Of a DNA stretch of 64,000 nt, positions 31,932 to 43,557 are shown one piece after another. The translations under genes and the position numbers were made by a program. Under the pieces are notes generated by a model. It made no database searches and had not been told where the DNA came from. It saw only the letters and a list, made by a program, of their open reading frames with translations. Position 1 is the stretch's first letter; the number at the start of each line of letters is the position of its first letter. Source of the stretch: Lepeophtheirus salmonis. Lineage: Eukaryota; Arthropoda; Copepoda; Siphonostomatoida; Caligidae. The stretch lies in NCBI RefSeq assembly GCF_016086655.4, contig NC_052137.2, positions 3,720,001 through 3,784,000 on the forward strand, written 5' to 3'.

Positions 31932-34402
31932 GCTCTTTTGAAGTATCAGAATCGGCTCAACGATACCAGTGCTTACTTACTTATATACCTTATTATGAAA
32001 AAAAAAATATTAAATTTAAATTATTTCAAAAGGTCAACCAATCAGAGGATGTGAGGATCATAGTACTTTAGACTAACCTAGGTTTAAGAGTAGGTGGTCC
32101 TACATGTAGGGGTCCTGGATATCGGACAACCAGGAATAAATTCCTGGTTCATAAACACGGAGAGGAACTAATTTTTTAAATAATTTTAATTTCGTATGAT
32201 TTATAACAAATTAAAATCATAATTATAATCGAAATATTTAGGCATTTTCTTGTCAAGCCCTAATTTATAGAAAGTTACACATTAAAAGAAAAAAATGTTT
32301 TTGTTATTTATTTATGTAATTCTTGTATACATAATATTAATATAAGTAATCGGTATCAAAATCATTTAACAACCTGGAAATTTTGGCATCAGTATACATA
32401 TCTCTATGTAAATACATCTCATCAATGATTGGCTGTTAACTCTGTCTTCAAAATAACATATGAAGGTAAGGAATCCCGAAAAACCTTACTTCCCTCGATT
32501 AGATTTTTTTAACAAAAAAAAAAAATTCTGTGTACCATAAAATACAGATATACTCACAAACATTCATATATTCGACTCCTTTCCTCGTTTTTTCAAGATA
32601 TACTTATTTACACAGTGATATATTGGCATGATTATTCTTCTCCCCTCCGGTGACATCAATAAGAGATTTGATTTAAAAAAATAGGTAATATTAATAATAT
32701 GATAACACTTGTACTCTGTTGACGAGGAAAAAAATATATCTCTATATTAGGGTGCCTCTTATTGTGTTTGTAAAAAAAAAAACAGGGTTTTTGCATTACT
32801 TCACACTCTCAATCGATTTTATAGTAAAACTATATTTATCTACCAAAAAATGGTAGCATTTGGGCGACATTTAAAATTGTAAATTTCTGCCCATTGTCTG
32901 ACGTTTTTATTTAGAATGAAAATGAAATGTAGAATTAATGTAACTCTTACAAGTACCGAGAAGTGAAGATTGCACCAAAGAATGGTTTGTTTTGTTGATA
33001 AAGTACTTAATTATAAAAACAACATTAAACCATCAAATTAATCATTTTAAGAATGATTGAATATTCAACAATTTTTGGAATAAGACTTCCATTGTTAAAA
33101 ATAATTGTCTAACTACCGACTGATTTTGCATTTATTTTTGGGTTTATTTTGAAAGCAAAGTTGCATGCCATAATAAAGGTAACGATGCAGTAGAAAAAGT
33201 ACGTATTTATTTATTAACACTGGATTAGAAAGGAAACTTTTTTACAAAACTCAACATCAGCATTACGTACTTTTTCTTAAAATTATTTTGCCTTAATTTT
33301 TTTTTTTGCAACAAGGTTATTTTGCCTTAAAATATAAATACTTATATAATAATACAATTATGCCCAAAATTTCAAGAAATACATTCTATCGAAATTTTAC
33401 TATGTAATAACTTCGAACCAGGGACAAAATAATTAATAAAATTAGTATAGTAAAAAACAAGACAACGATTCGTACGGAAGAAGTGCAAATAACTACTCTA
33501 TTACTAATTATCATTAGAAATGATGGATTAAACTATGCTATCTATTACAATATAGTTTATAGATGCTTCATATTCAAAATTAATTGATAGATATATTACT
33601 GATTCAATTTTCCTTGCCGGAAAAATATTGTAACATATTGTCACGCAACCTAAATACTTATTTTATAAAAACTTCTTAATAAATATAAAAACAGAATTGA
33701 GCAAAAACCAATCAAAATCGACTTTTTTGAAATGCAATTTAAAAAAAATTAGAATGTAAGGTCTATTCTATAACTTCAGCTAGAATATATAAAGCACTTG
33801 AAGCAAAAATAAAAATAAAATATTCACTTTAAAGCAAAGTACTTCATTTTACTCCATTTTTTAGTGGTTATCTACATTTTTAATTTTTTTGTAATCAAGA
33901 CTAATTAATAAATAATTAATTTTTCAAATGCTGAATGTTTATATTAATTTTTTATTTACTTTGATTTTCATCTATATATGTCTTTCAGGCCGAAATATAA
34001 CGCCGAATCGTAGCTATACCCAAAAAAACTTAATTTAAAGAAAGGCTTTCAAGGCCAAACTTGTAGAGGTTGAAAGCTTTAATGGTCATTTTCGGATTCT
34101 ACGGCCTTAATAATAATAATAAATGTGGACTTCAGCCTGCACCAAAAATGTTGTTGCATGGTGTTATTCATGTTAGAAAAGACTCATGGGTTGACGTACA
34201 AGCTAAATAAAAGGAAAGATTATATTTCCATCATTATTTGAAGAGAAAAAAACTATTTAACGCGTTTTATAGTAATACACATTATATTTGATTAAAAAAT
34301 TCTAAGGGAACACTAATTTCAACCATAAATATATACAATAACGACATATACACCTCATTTATTTATTGTTTAAGGGAAAATGTACTGTGCGATAATGGCT
34401 TT
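31932..34402. other. Long AT-rich spacer
   Basis: No gene or transposon recognised over about 2.5 kb. Confidence 0.55.
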
Positions 34403-34447
34403 AGGGCAAAATGTCTAGGGACAAAATAGTTGAAGGCAAAAGTACTT
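34403..34447 (+). repeat. Degenerate 14-15 bp tandem motif
   Basis: AGGGCAAAATGTCT, AGGGACAAAATAGTTG and AAGGCAAAAGTACTT are three consecutive diverged units of a GGGACAAAATGTCT-like motif. Confidence 0.5.
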
Positions 34448-34818
34448 GGCACTTTCAACATCATCCCTTTGAGAAAGTGGAAAAGGCTCTTATTTCAAGT
34501 TTGTTTGATTTGTTTCAGTTTTTTGAGTTAATTATAGTGGTTCCTATTAATTTTTATTCATTGAAAAATGTAAATATGAATTTTGAATTTGAAAAAAAAG
34601 AAAACAAATAGACTCTTCGCAAAAAATTTTAATTTGGCATTTAAAAAACTAACGTACTGTTGCAATTTTCAAAAAGCCTGACGATTCCCTTATGACACAA
34701 CTATTAACTAACTTGGCCTCCACTTGCAAATACATTCTTTAGAAATGGTCATTTTCTGATATAGACGTTATATAATTTAATACATGTAGCTCATCCAAGA
34801 GAAGACTATAATTTACCT

Positions 34819-36134
34819 TCATAGTAGAGGCAGAACTTTGTCAAAACGCCATTCGTATATTTTTCCATATGTTCCCAAAGAATAGATTGCTAACTCAATT
34901 CTTTCTCGCAAATTATATCCACCGTTCGAATTGTCAGTAAATGTAAAATATTGATTTTTATGGGCCACACTACTCTCATTGATACAAAAGTTGGTCACAT
35001 TTCTACTGGCCATTAAAAAAATCAAATGAGACTGAAGAAGATATATATATTTGTCTGGAAATTTGTCATTAAAAAAACATTTAAAGATTTTTTTGTAGCG
35101 TGTATGAGATATATTTGTGGTACGTCGACTGAAAAAAAATTCTTCAAGACAAATTTATGAGAAAAAGATCTTGTTACTTACCATTTACGTCATATATATG
35201 CTGTGTACCAGTTGTAACTAAAATCATGCGTAGCAGTTGTAACTAAAATCATGAGCTGAATAATTTACAATCTAGGATTTATAGTACTTTTTGATGATTA
35301 TAATAAAAAAATTGAATATTCCATAGAACATAGATATATTCATTAAGTATTTTTCAACATTTTAATAGAAATGACTAAATTATAAGTATTTTGTAGTACA
35401 TTATAAACTTTAAATTATCACTGTTATATTACTCATAAATGCATAATAACCATGTAATTTGAATAGATCAAATTAAATGTATCAATGTTGGAATTAAAAA
35501 ATGGATGTTAAACAAAGAAATTACAACTGATACGCGTTGTAACTGGGACAAACATCAAAACTTGTAGACCATATATATATACAGGCCAATATTTCATAGA
35601 TAAGCTTTATACAATTTTAGGCTATCTATTAAATCTTCTTCAATTTTTAAAGATACTTTGGTACTTTAAGCGCAATTTGTTTTTCCTCCATGACTGAATA
35701 AGAATAATTTGTTGGTATAACTCGATGATAATTCGTCGAAGAATAATAATGTAATCCACACTCACTTTTGAGAGACTTTTTTTCAAGCTTGCTTATGTGT
35801 TGACGAGGGATATTTATGGACTGAAAAAGAAGCATCTATATCCTTGGAGATATGTCATGTTCTGCATTTTTTAAAAAGCTTTTATAGGATTGACTATGTG
35901 TAAAATAAAAATAAAGGGTGGATCTTACCTAGTGGCAAACTGAATTTGAATCGTAATAAATCGAAAATTTATTCGTTGATTGTCTTCGAACTCGGTGAAG
36001 GATAGGTTTCGAGTATCAAGGTTCGTTATATAAAGTTTCGACTCAATTAAAAAAAAAACAAGAACGAGTAAAATGGAGCAATAATGGAGTGACATTTTGA
36101 AGCTTCTCTCACGCAGCATGTCCCCCATGGCCAT
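34819..36134 (-). CDS. Candidate two-exon secreted or type-II membrane protein
   Basis: Exon 1 (36134-35929) opens at an ATG, with a second in-frame ATG at 36095. The latter gives MSLHYCSILLVLVFFLIES, a convincing signal peptide or anchor, then KLYITNLDTRNLSFTEFEDN, cut by a consensus donor (ACTAG|GTAAGATC). Exon 2 (35128-34819) follows an acceptor GAATTTTTTTCAG, supplies the one base needed to complete the split codon, and stays open for 102 codons (RRTTNISHTRYKKIFKCFFN, ... NSNGGYNLRERIELAIYSLG, TYGKIYEWRFDKVLPLL, stop). N-glycosylation sequons (NLS, NIS, NVT, NES) fit a secreted product. The 800-base intron holds an R2 copy and a 25-bp tandem repeat. A second donor-like site (ATG|GTAAGT near 35180) could mark a further exon. 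No family is recognised. Confidence 0.42.
35209..35254 (+). repeat. 25-bp tandem duplication
   Basis: CAGTTGTAACTAAAATCATG occurs at 35209 and again at 35234, separated by CGTAG. The two copies are identical over 20 bases. Confidence 0.9.
35650..35820 (+). repeat. R2 dispersed repeat, copy 5
   Basis: CTTTGGTACTTTAAGCGCAA, AAGAATAATTTGTTGG, GAAGAATAATAATGTA, ATCCACACTCACTTTTGAGA and CTTATGTGTTGACG keep the R2 order. It lies inside the intron of the 34819-36134 gene model, so the minus frame over it (35647-35835) is a shadow. Confidence 0.55.
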
Positions 36135-36189
36135 ATCCTAGGAAATCATGTCATTTTCAGTAAGAAATATCTTCAGAACAAAAAATCCA

Positions 36190-36660
36190 GACTGAACCAT
36201 GGTTGGGCGTTGATACCAGAACAAGCGAAGTCTACCCTCCCATTTTTGTGGAGAGGAGACAAAAGTGGTACATTGGACCTGAAAAAAAGTTCGGGAACAT
36301 CTTTCACTCAAGACGGAGCTCAATGTCATTGCACTGCTAAGCCTTCCTCAGAGACAGCTTTCTGGACTTTTATGACCTTGACATGTGGTCGCCCTCACCT
36401 ACAGATCGAACCCCTTGGACTACTCAATCTAGAATCGTCTAAAGTAGGGGATGTGTGCTACGCCTCACAGGAGTGTCTCCAATCTCTAGAGGCTTTCATC
36501 AAGAAGGAATGGGCCAAGTTCGAGTCTGACAACATAGTCAAGAACTGCAAGAGATTTAGGTCTCGCATTGAGACAGTTATTAGAGCTGAGGGCTTACATA
36601 TTGCATAAAAGTTGTGTCAAGCATTATTTTCAGATGAACTTTTAAATAAATATCCTTACA
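36190..36660 (+). pseudogene. Mariner lineage C transposase, C-terminal half
   Basis: After a degenerate start the frame reads SFTQDGAQCHCTAKPSSE (family FTQDGAPCHTA; second catalytic Asp kept). A frameshift gives PLDYSI, a stop, and N (family NPLDYSIWN; a Trp codon has become TAG, third Asp kept). Another frameshift returns to VGDVCYASQECLQSLEAFIK, KEWAKFESDNIVKNCKRFRS, RIETVIRAEGLHI and a stop. The 3' flank (GTGTCAAGCATTATTTTCAG) matches that of the copy at 57672. The N-terminal half is missing. Confidence 0.85.
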
Positions 36661-37064
36661 AAACCTATTGTTTAAATTTTACCCTTGTAAAATAGAAAAT
36701 AATAAAATATCTACCACTAGATAAGATCAACCCTATAATGTGATTATTAAAGATCATGATTTTGAAGTTTCTATCAAAAATGTAAAAAAAAATGGTAATT
36801 GAAAAACAAACAAACAATAGATTAGTACACAATATAGTAGGTTTTTGATTTTTGTACGGGAAAAAAATACAGTTTTGGAATTAGAAACAGAAAAACGGTT
36901 GGTGTGTGTCTCTTTTTTCATTCTTAAATAGATCATTGTGTTGTTAACAGCTATCTGTAAAGGCACAACTCCCGTTTAGCTCTGGTGCATTTAAAAAAAT
37001 AATGAAACATAACCAAAGTGGGGTGAGCCGAATAAATTAAGACTAACACAACACTAATTTTAAT
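36661..37064. other. AT-rich spacer
   Basis: A minus frame at 36754-36966 starts MPLQIAVNNTMIYLRMKKET but has no motif or firm splice context. Treated as chance. Confidence 0.45.
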
Positions 37065-37412
37065 CTTAACAGTTTGAATAATGTTTTGGAGGGATGTCAT
37101 GATGTTTAATTAGATCAGCTACAAACAGCTGTCTCAAGAAGGAGGTGGAGAAGGAAATAAACAAGGACATAGCCAAGGACTATTTCGATGGGGATCCATT
37201 ATTCTACCCTGAGTCCAGCAAGGGCTAACAATTATAAATCCCAAACAAATTTTCAAAGTTACTCTCCTCAAATGTTAAATCAAGTTTGGAATATAATTGA
37301 AGGAAGTAGAGAAGGAAGTTAAATATTAAGGACAACGGCTGAGGAAAAGAAAATTCACTCTTCCGTTAACCAACTCCAAAGAAATACAACCGATTTTCAT
37401 CACAATATATGT
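37065..37412 (+). repeat. R1 dispersed repeat, copy 2
   Basis: AGTTTGAATAATGTTTTGGA, TTAGATCAGCTACAAACAGC, GAAGGAAATAAACAAGGACA, the coding-like DYFDGDPLFYPESSK, ATAAATCCCAAACAAAT, AAGGACAACGGCTGAGG and ACCAACTCCAAAG follow the R1 order. The core differs from copy 1 by codon-sized changes. Confidence 0.7.
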
Positions 37413-39120
37413 TTCTTCCGGCATTTATATTTTTGGACATCGTCGGACTCACTTACAAAGTCAATTATCGTAAATTAAATTGTTACATAATACCTAATAG
37501 GAAGCCTTCATATATAAAATATTTCAGTATAATTTATCTTGTTACGTTTTTATCAATCATAATGGTTGTAAAAGTATTCGTTCTTAATTGGCTATAAACC
37601 ATGATTTATTGGGCTTTATGTATATATTTTTTTATCAATTGCAACTTTTTATTTATGGCTCTTGTTGATCCAATTCACAGTTTAGCTGTCCAAAAACCAG
37701 AACTATTTGTGATCTATAATTTAAAACTTTTATACGGTTATATTGAAGATGATAATTGATGATATTTTTAATTATGGTTCATTGAAAATCAATATAGCAA
37801 AGAATTCTATTGGGTTTGTGTTGAATATAATTATGTAAACGTACAAAATGCAAATCAAATTTTATAAAACAAACATTAACAAAATAAAAATCTCTATTGT
37901 AAAACCCCTATCCATATAGTTAGTATCTTCAAAAAAGGTTATATAACCTAGAAGCAGAGGGCGCCCACGTTGTAGAACATAATAGAGGGCAATAGAAACT
38001 GTATGACTAAAATAAAAAATTAACGATTAAATGCTACATATATTTAATAGTAAGTACTTTAGTTAGACGTTTACATATATTATATGCTTTGGAAGTTGTC
38101 CAAACAACATTATATTTCAAATAGAATATTCCTAAAATAATTCTTGTATTTCAATATCAAAAGTATCTCCTACTTCTCGTTTTTATATAAATGCTTGATA
38201 GGCAATATATTTCGGATATATATTCAATTACTGTGTCAAAAATGGTATAAATTCTAAACAAATAAATATAAAAATTCTATATAATATTTATGTTGAGTTC
38301 GTAATACGTAGAGTTAGCTACTTGATCGTTAGCTGCTTTAAATCGAACAAGAATCAACTTAGGAAGATTATGAAAACAGCTACAAGGAAAATGTACTACA
38401 TCTTTGTTTATTTTAAACAGCTTGTCGGGATATGGAGTTATTATTGGTATATGAAGCAATCGATGACGTCTCTGAGTACGGGCTAAATTAATTGAAACCT
38501 TGAACATAAATCCACTTTTCTTTTCCTGTAGAATTGTCCTTCTTCAAATGAGAAATAACTTGTTTTGTATCCTCATATGTAATTACAATAGGTTTATCTC
38601 TGTTGAATTGATTTTAAAAAGAGTTTTTGAAGTACAAATCAAAAAAGTAGAGATAAGTTCCAGAATATATCTCTTTCAAAGAGTTTCAGATGATTAATTA
38701 ATTGATACAGCATAGATGTCTTTAAAATACACACATTACCATCTTTAGAATATTGGAATGTTCTAATATTTGAACAGATTTTAAAATTAAAGACTTGTTG
38801 AAATCACCATCACCATGAATCAAATAAAATACACTTAGTGTCAATTCCTTATAATATTATGGAGGAGTCATGAATAATTGAAGTTCTTAACGGGTTTTTT
38901 CAGTTCTTCGGAGATTATTCGGATTAAACTCAAAGCAAGTTTGTATAAATCAAAAATAAATTTATTGGCAAAAAGACTGATTTGCATTTTAAAGTATGAA
39001 ATACCCCGATTCTCCCTACTAGTGGAGCTAGAACCATAAGGGCATTGTACCATCCTTTTTTAGACTTTTTAAGTGTAAAAGTTAAGGTTGTAAATCTTAA
39101 GCATTTTTCAGCATGCGAGT
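37413..39120. other. AT-rich spacer with two unplaced minus frames
   Basis: A minus frame at about 38277-38548 (MFKVSINLARTQRRHRLLHI..., about 88 codons without a start) and one at 38868-39053 (MVQCPYGSSSTSRENRGISY...) look protein-like but lack motifs and good splice sites. I do not call them genes. Confidence 0.4.
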
Positions 39121-39872
39121 GTTTGTTATTGTTGGGAATCTGAAGAATGATTTTTACTTACTAAAGCTTTTATCATTATTCTTTTAATGTTGAGGAGAGA
39201 ACATCTAAGTATTAAGTGTAACCACGAGGGTTTGTATTCATGATTTGCAGAGTAGTTATAAGTAGTGATGCCAATTAGGTGCATTCCTTTGCTCGTTCAC
39301 TTTTTTGAAGTTGGCAAACTGAAAAGTGAGTTTTCTTTTCCCTAAGCTGTTTTCATTATTATTTAATTCCTGAGGAGTGAACTTCCTTTTCTGTTACATT
39401 CAGCTATATTCAAAACCCGAATGGACATTTATGAGTGCACATAAAAGACGAAGAGTAAACTTGATGATTTGTTGCAGAGTAATAATCATCAACTCCTTGT
39501 TGGACTCAGAGTGAAATTGAAGATCGACATCGAAGTAACCCTTACTTCTGCTCTTATTTATTTATTTCTCTCATTATAGCTACTGGTTAAAAGTCTTGAC
39601 ATCAAAGCTGCTCTCCTCTAGAAGATTATTCAGCCTGTCAGGTTTACCATGTTAATTTTCAGTTTCTTTTTTTTAACATAACCAAAATTTTCTTGATGAG
39701 TGTCACTGGTTATAGATGTAATACCCATTTAGGCTCAGAGTAGAATAAAAGATCGTAAACGAAGTACTTTCTCCTATTTTATTGCTTGATAAGAAATTGG
39801 ATTTGTATTAATTCCTTAAGCTCATTGCAGCTCACAGGAAATTAAATTAAATGTAATGACAGCTGATCTATC
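39121..39872 (-). repeat. R1 dispersed repeats, three minus-strand pieces
   Basis: Minus-strand pieces lie at 39121-39250 (end portion), 39265-39676 (near full, with core GYFDVDLQFHSESNKEL) and 39725-39872 (start portion and core). The repeated occurrence of the same R1 parts shows independent or nested copies rather than one element. Confidence 0.6.
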
Positions 39873-40740
39873 AATTTTTTTCCAAATTGTAAGGGTTACT
39901 ATGTATAGTTTTTTATTTTTTTGTATACTTACCACAAATGCTTGCAATTAACAATAACAATAATAGTTGGTTAATAATTTTAAGATTTCACTACTATGAC
40001 GTCACCATCAAATAATTAGTCCCCCCCCAACCCAACCAAATACATTCCGCCCTTCTGCTCCCTAGACTCAAGGCATAGTTTAAGTTAAAGTCGGCAACTG
40101 TTAAAAAAATTGTGTAAGTGAGATCAAATAGAAAATAAAAAATAAATAAGGGGTATTTTCAATTACTTTAACTTTCTTTTTGGACACAGTAACATACATT
40201 ACACAATTTTATAAGTTTAATGTCATCGTGATTCTTAATTTCATATCTACTTTTCTTCATCTCAAGGACATATGGTAAAAATACAAGCTAACATAAATCA
40301 AATATATTCTTTTCATAAAGTAATAAAAATTTTACACAATTTTGTATGATTTACGATTTATTCAAATAATGAACTTTTATAATAAAAAATAATCATAAAA
40401 ATGATTTGTATGGAATAAAAATAGCATATTAAATGTTAGTAGATGAAAAATTTAATTGGGTTTGTCAAATACTTTGTGTTTCATATACTCGTATATCGAA
40501 AAAATTAAATTTGAAATACTAACAATTGTTCAAAGGAAAAATGAATTAAGATATTTTCTGTCCATGGATTTAAATACATTTTAGCTCTAATAAAAATTGC
40601 AATGGTAAACACTATTATATAGCTTGAATTAAATTATTCCAAGCTAATTGATCGATATCCACTTGATACGTGTTCAAATGCTGAGCAAAAGATAATAAAA
40701 TATATGGTAAACAAGATAAGTTCCTATCCTTTTTAGTAGC
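39873..40740. other. AT-rich spacer
   Basis: Nothing recognised apart from a nine-C run near 40021. Confidence 0.55.
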
Positions 40741-41205
40741 CTAAATTCTGAGCCTTTGATTGATGTACATGTTGTCAACAAAAATTCTGTGTATGTCGTG
40801 ATGGAGACAAGAAGAACCATCCTAGACAATTTAATCCGCGCAGGGAGGACCATCTTGGACATCATGAAGTCTTTAACATCAGCAAGGATACAGTCTGCTG
40901 GGTCAGAAATCGTTTGGCTGATGGGGACAACCTTAAGGACACACCAAATAGTCAAAGACCCACCAAAGTGAAGCCTGAAGACTTCATGGAATCCTTTAAG
41001 GTCAACTCAACGATGAAGATGTCAGAGTACGCCAAGAAGAAGAAGATGCATCGGTCTACTATGGGCAAGCCCTTACGAAAGCCAGGGGTAATGTCACCTA
41101 GAAGAATTGAGAGGCCACTCCTGTCCCAAAGTCAAAAGAACTATGTTTTCAGCGATGTCAACAACTCTTGAATGTTCTGAACCACAAGAGCAACAGGGTA
41201 ATTTA
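40741..41205 (+). pseudogene. Mariner lineage A, 5' half of transposase
   Basis: From CTAAATTCTGAGCCTTTGAT the DNA follows the interior of the 16711-17946 element. The translation gives [60 protein letters not shown] and ERPLLSQSQKNYVFSDVNNS, where the lineage-A full copy has [12 protein letters not shown]. The sequence ends abruptly at GAGCAACAGGGTAA near 41205, before the first catalytic block. The left terminal repeat is also missing. It is less frameshifted than the full-length copy and useful for consensus building. Confidence 0.85.
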
Positions 41206-41730
41206 GGTCGAACATATTAAAAAATATTTGCAGAAATAAGAATCAATTAAGGGAAACACTTTAAAGACTCGTATTCTATTCCTGTAGAAAACAACCAAAT
41301 AAAAATAAGAACACACGTATTTGAGAGTATAAGGTGTTGAATAAAATAATGAGAACCATCAGGAATGGGATAAGGAAGACGATTGGAAGGAGTCCCTCCT
41401 CAAACGAACCCTTATTCGTTTTTGAGGGAACATGTGAAATTTTTCATATGGTCTTTTAAGTAATTATTCGACTCCAAGTATTGATCTCTATGGGACGGTA
41501 TAAGAATGTATATTGTTCACAGAAAATAGAAAAAATAGTCCTCCTTGCGAGTTGAAATTAAATCAATAAGATGCAGTTTTAATTTGATGAACTTTAACTA
41601 TGATACTGTGATATCATTTGCCTTGTTTTTTTCTTCGTAAATACACTTATGTCTTTATTTTTACATAGGTCCATTTTTGTTAGTTTTAGGTAACTATGTT
41701 ATTCAATTTACTCTGTGGTGTTGGTGTGTA
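41206..41730. other. Spacer
   Basis: A 36-codon frame starting near 41351 (MRTIRNGIRKTIGRSPSSNE...) is protein-like but unsupported. Confidence 0.45.
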
Positions 41731-42282
41731 CACACGGTGGTCCCAATAAATTGGGAAAATATTTAAAGACTTATAACGAACGGACTGGATGGTTAGACCA
41801 TGGGGGGAGTCTGTTGGTTCTAACATTGTCATTGTATTGGATCTGTTTTCGCAATTTTAATTTACATTCCTAGCATGGATGGAGTGGCCCAAAGAAGGAG
41901 TTACACCTTCCAACAAGACAGTGCACCTGCCCACAAAAGCAAAAAAGTGCATTATGTCCTGGCCCCAAAACGTCCACCCTTTTAGACACTGAATATTTTA
42001 TCCTGCAAACAGGCCAGACCTGAACCCATGAGATTTTTATATCTAGGGGAGGGTCGAGCATAAGATCTGTGCCAAATATCATTTATATGTGGAGGATCTG
42101 AATAAGTCCATTAGTCGTCCTATGTCAAAGCTGGGAGGTCACCCTTGGCCTACCAAACATTCTGTCGTTGTGTGTCAAGGTTATCAAGAAAGGCTGATGA
42201 ATAATTGATTATCATTAAATGTATCTTTCAAATAGTTTTTTTGAGGCTTTTAAGATCCACCCAATTTATCTGGACCACTCTG
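41731..42282 (+). mobile_element. Deleted Tc1-like element with terminal inverted repeats
   Basis: The left end CACGGTGGTCCCAATAAATT with GGG pairs with the inverted right end CAGAGTGGTCCAGATAAATT with GGG (19 of 23 matches). TA flanks the right end (42283-42284) and lies at 41729-41730 on the left. Inside, YTFQQDSAPAHKSKKVHYVL holds the second catalytic Asp (41917-41919). RPDLNP, a stop, and DFY is the third block with a stop replacing one residue. Degenerate tail text follows. At about 0.55 kb it has lost the whole N-terminal half. Confidence 0.88.
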
Positions 42283-43054
42283 TATATACTTGTATATCTA
42301 TTTAATATTTGTATTTTCTTTATGTTCTATTTTCTTATTTATTAGATGAGCTCTATGAGATAAATTAACCTTTATAAATAACCTTTGATTATTTAAAAAA
42401 AAGAAAAATCAACACTGGGATATAGTTCTGAAGATGCTCTGAAATTATATTTGCATTTTGCCGACATTGCACTTTCTCCTCTTGTATTTATACATAGGTA
42501 GCAATGAAGCATTTGCTGGAACATTGCCAACCTCACAATAACTTTTCCTTCATTTCAAAAGGATCCCAGTTTCATCCACCCCTTCAATATATGATAATAC
42601 CCTAATATCCTTGCATAGATATGTCCCCTTCCTATTTGAACGGGAGCCATTAAATACCTCTTAATGATAATATGAAACATCAATGACAGACTAAAAAAAA
42701 AAATCGAAATGAGGTAATTCAAAAAATAAAAAGATTGGTGTAGGTAGGACAGATACGGGGGGTTTTGATGATGGAAGATAATGAGGTCAATAGGAGAAGG
42801 GTAGGATGATTCCTTTGCCAAAATTGAAGAGTCTTCATCGAAAGACACTTCTTATTAGAAGGATATAACAATAACATTAAGAGGAACATGAAGGGACTCA
42901 CTTTTGGGAAGTAAAATAGGGTTTGATGGTGAGTAGGCACTAGTTATATAAAAGAAAAGGATATCCTCTTTTGTTTCGGATTCCATCTCTCCTTAACCCC
43001 CCCCAATTTATCCGATCATTACATAGAAGTGTACATATAACTTTAATTAGTCAG
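42283..43054. other. Spacer with one long minus frame
   Basis: A 97-codon minus frame (42555-42848) contains a hydrophobic stretch (FLNYLISIFFFSLSLMFHII) between polar parts (MSFDEDSSILAKESSYPSPI). It could be an exon of a membrane protein but has no known motif and is at the edge of chance length here. Confidence 0.35.
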
Positions 43055-43147
43055 ATTGAGTTGCACAGATTAAGTATAATTAAACATTATAGTATTACAA
43101 TTAATCCATCTGACGTAGAAATTGTCTTTGAATCCATAGTAGAGGTA
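43055..43147 (-). mobile_element. tRNA-derived SINE body, copy 3 (headless)
   Basis: GAGTTGCACAGATTAAGTAT, CCATCTGACGTAGAAATTGT and GAATCCATAGTA match the inverted body of the SINE at 59065. The tRNA-like head is not found beyond 43150. Confidence 0.6.
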
Positions 43148-43557
43148 GATCGGTGTAGACTTTATCGGGCTAAGTTGTGTTTCGGGCCAAACCACGGGTT
43201 TTCATGCTTTCTTGATGTTGATGAAGGTTTGCTCATATTTTGATCTCCCGGCATTTCCATAGAACTATTTGACTTTTACTATTATATAATTTTTTGGATA
43301 GTTATTGTCATCCAGGTTAAGAATAAGTATCCTCGAGATCCATTTTATAATAATTTAAAAATGAAATTACCCCTTTTACGTTTCATGCCTTCATAATGTT
43401 TTGTCATTTCTGACGAAAAGTATCACTCATTTTGTAATTGCAACACTTACAAATAATCAGTAACGTCATCGTTAGTTTGTTTGTCATAAGGTATCATATC
43501 TAGGATGACGTCATATGTTAGTTCCAATATAATATTTTACACTATAATACATTTCAG

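Noticed and set aside
38277..39053. Minus frames MFKVSINLARTQ... and MVQCPYGSSSTS...
   Set aside because: Protein-like but without motifs, donors or acceptors I trust; left uncalled in the spacer entry.
42555..42848. 97-codon minus frame with a transmembrane-like stretch
   Set aside because: No motif, no ATG in good context and no clear splice sites. Frames of this length occur by chance in this DNA.
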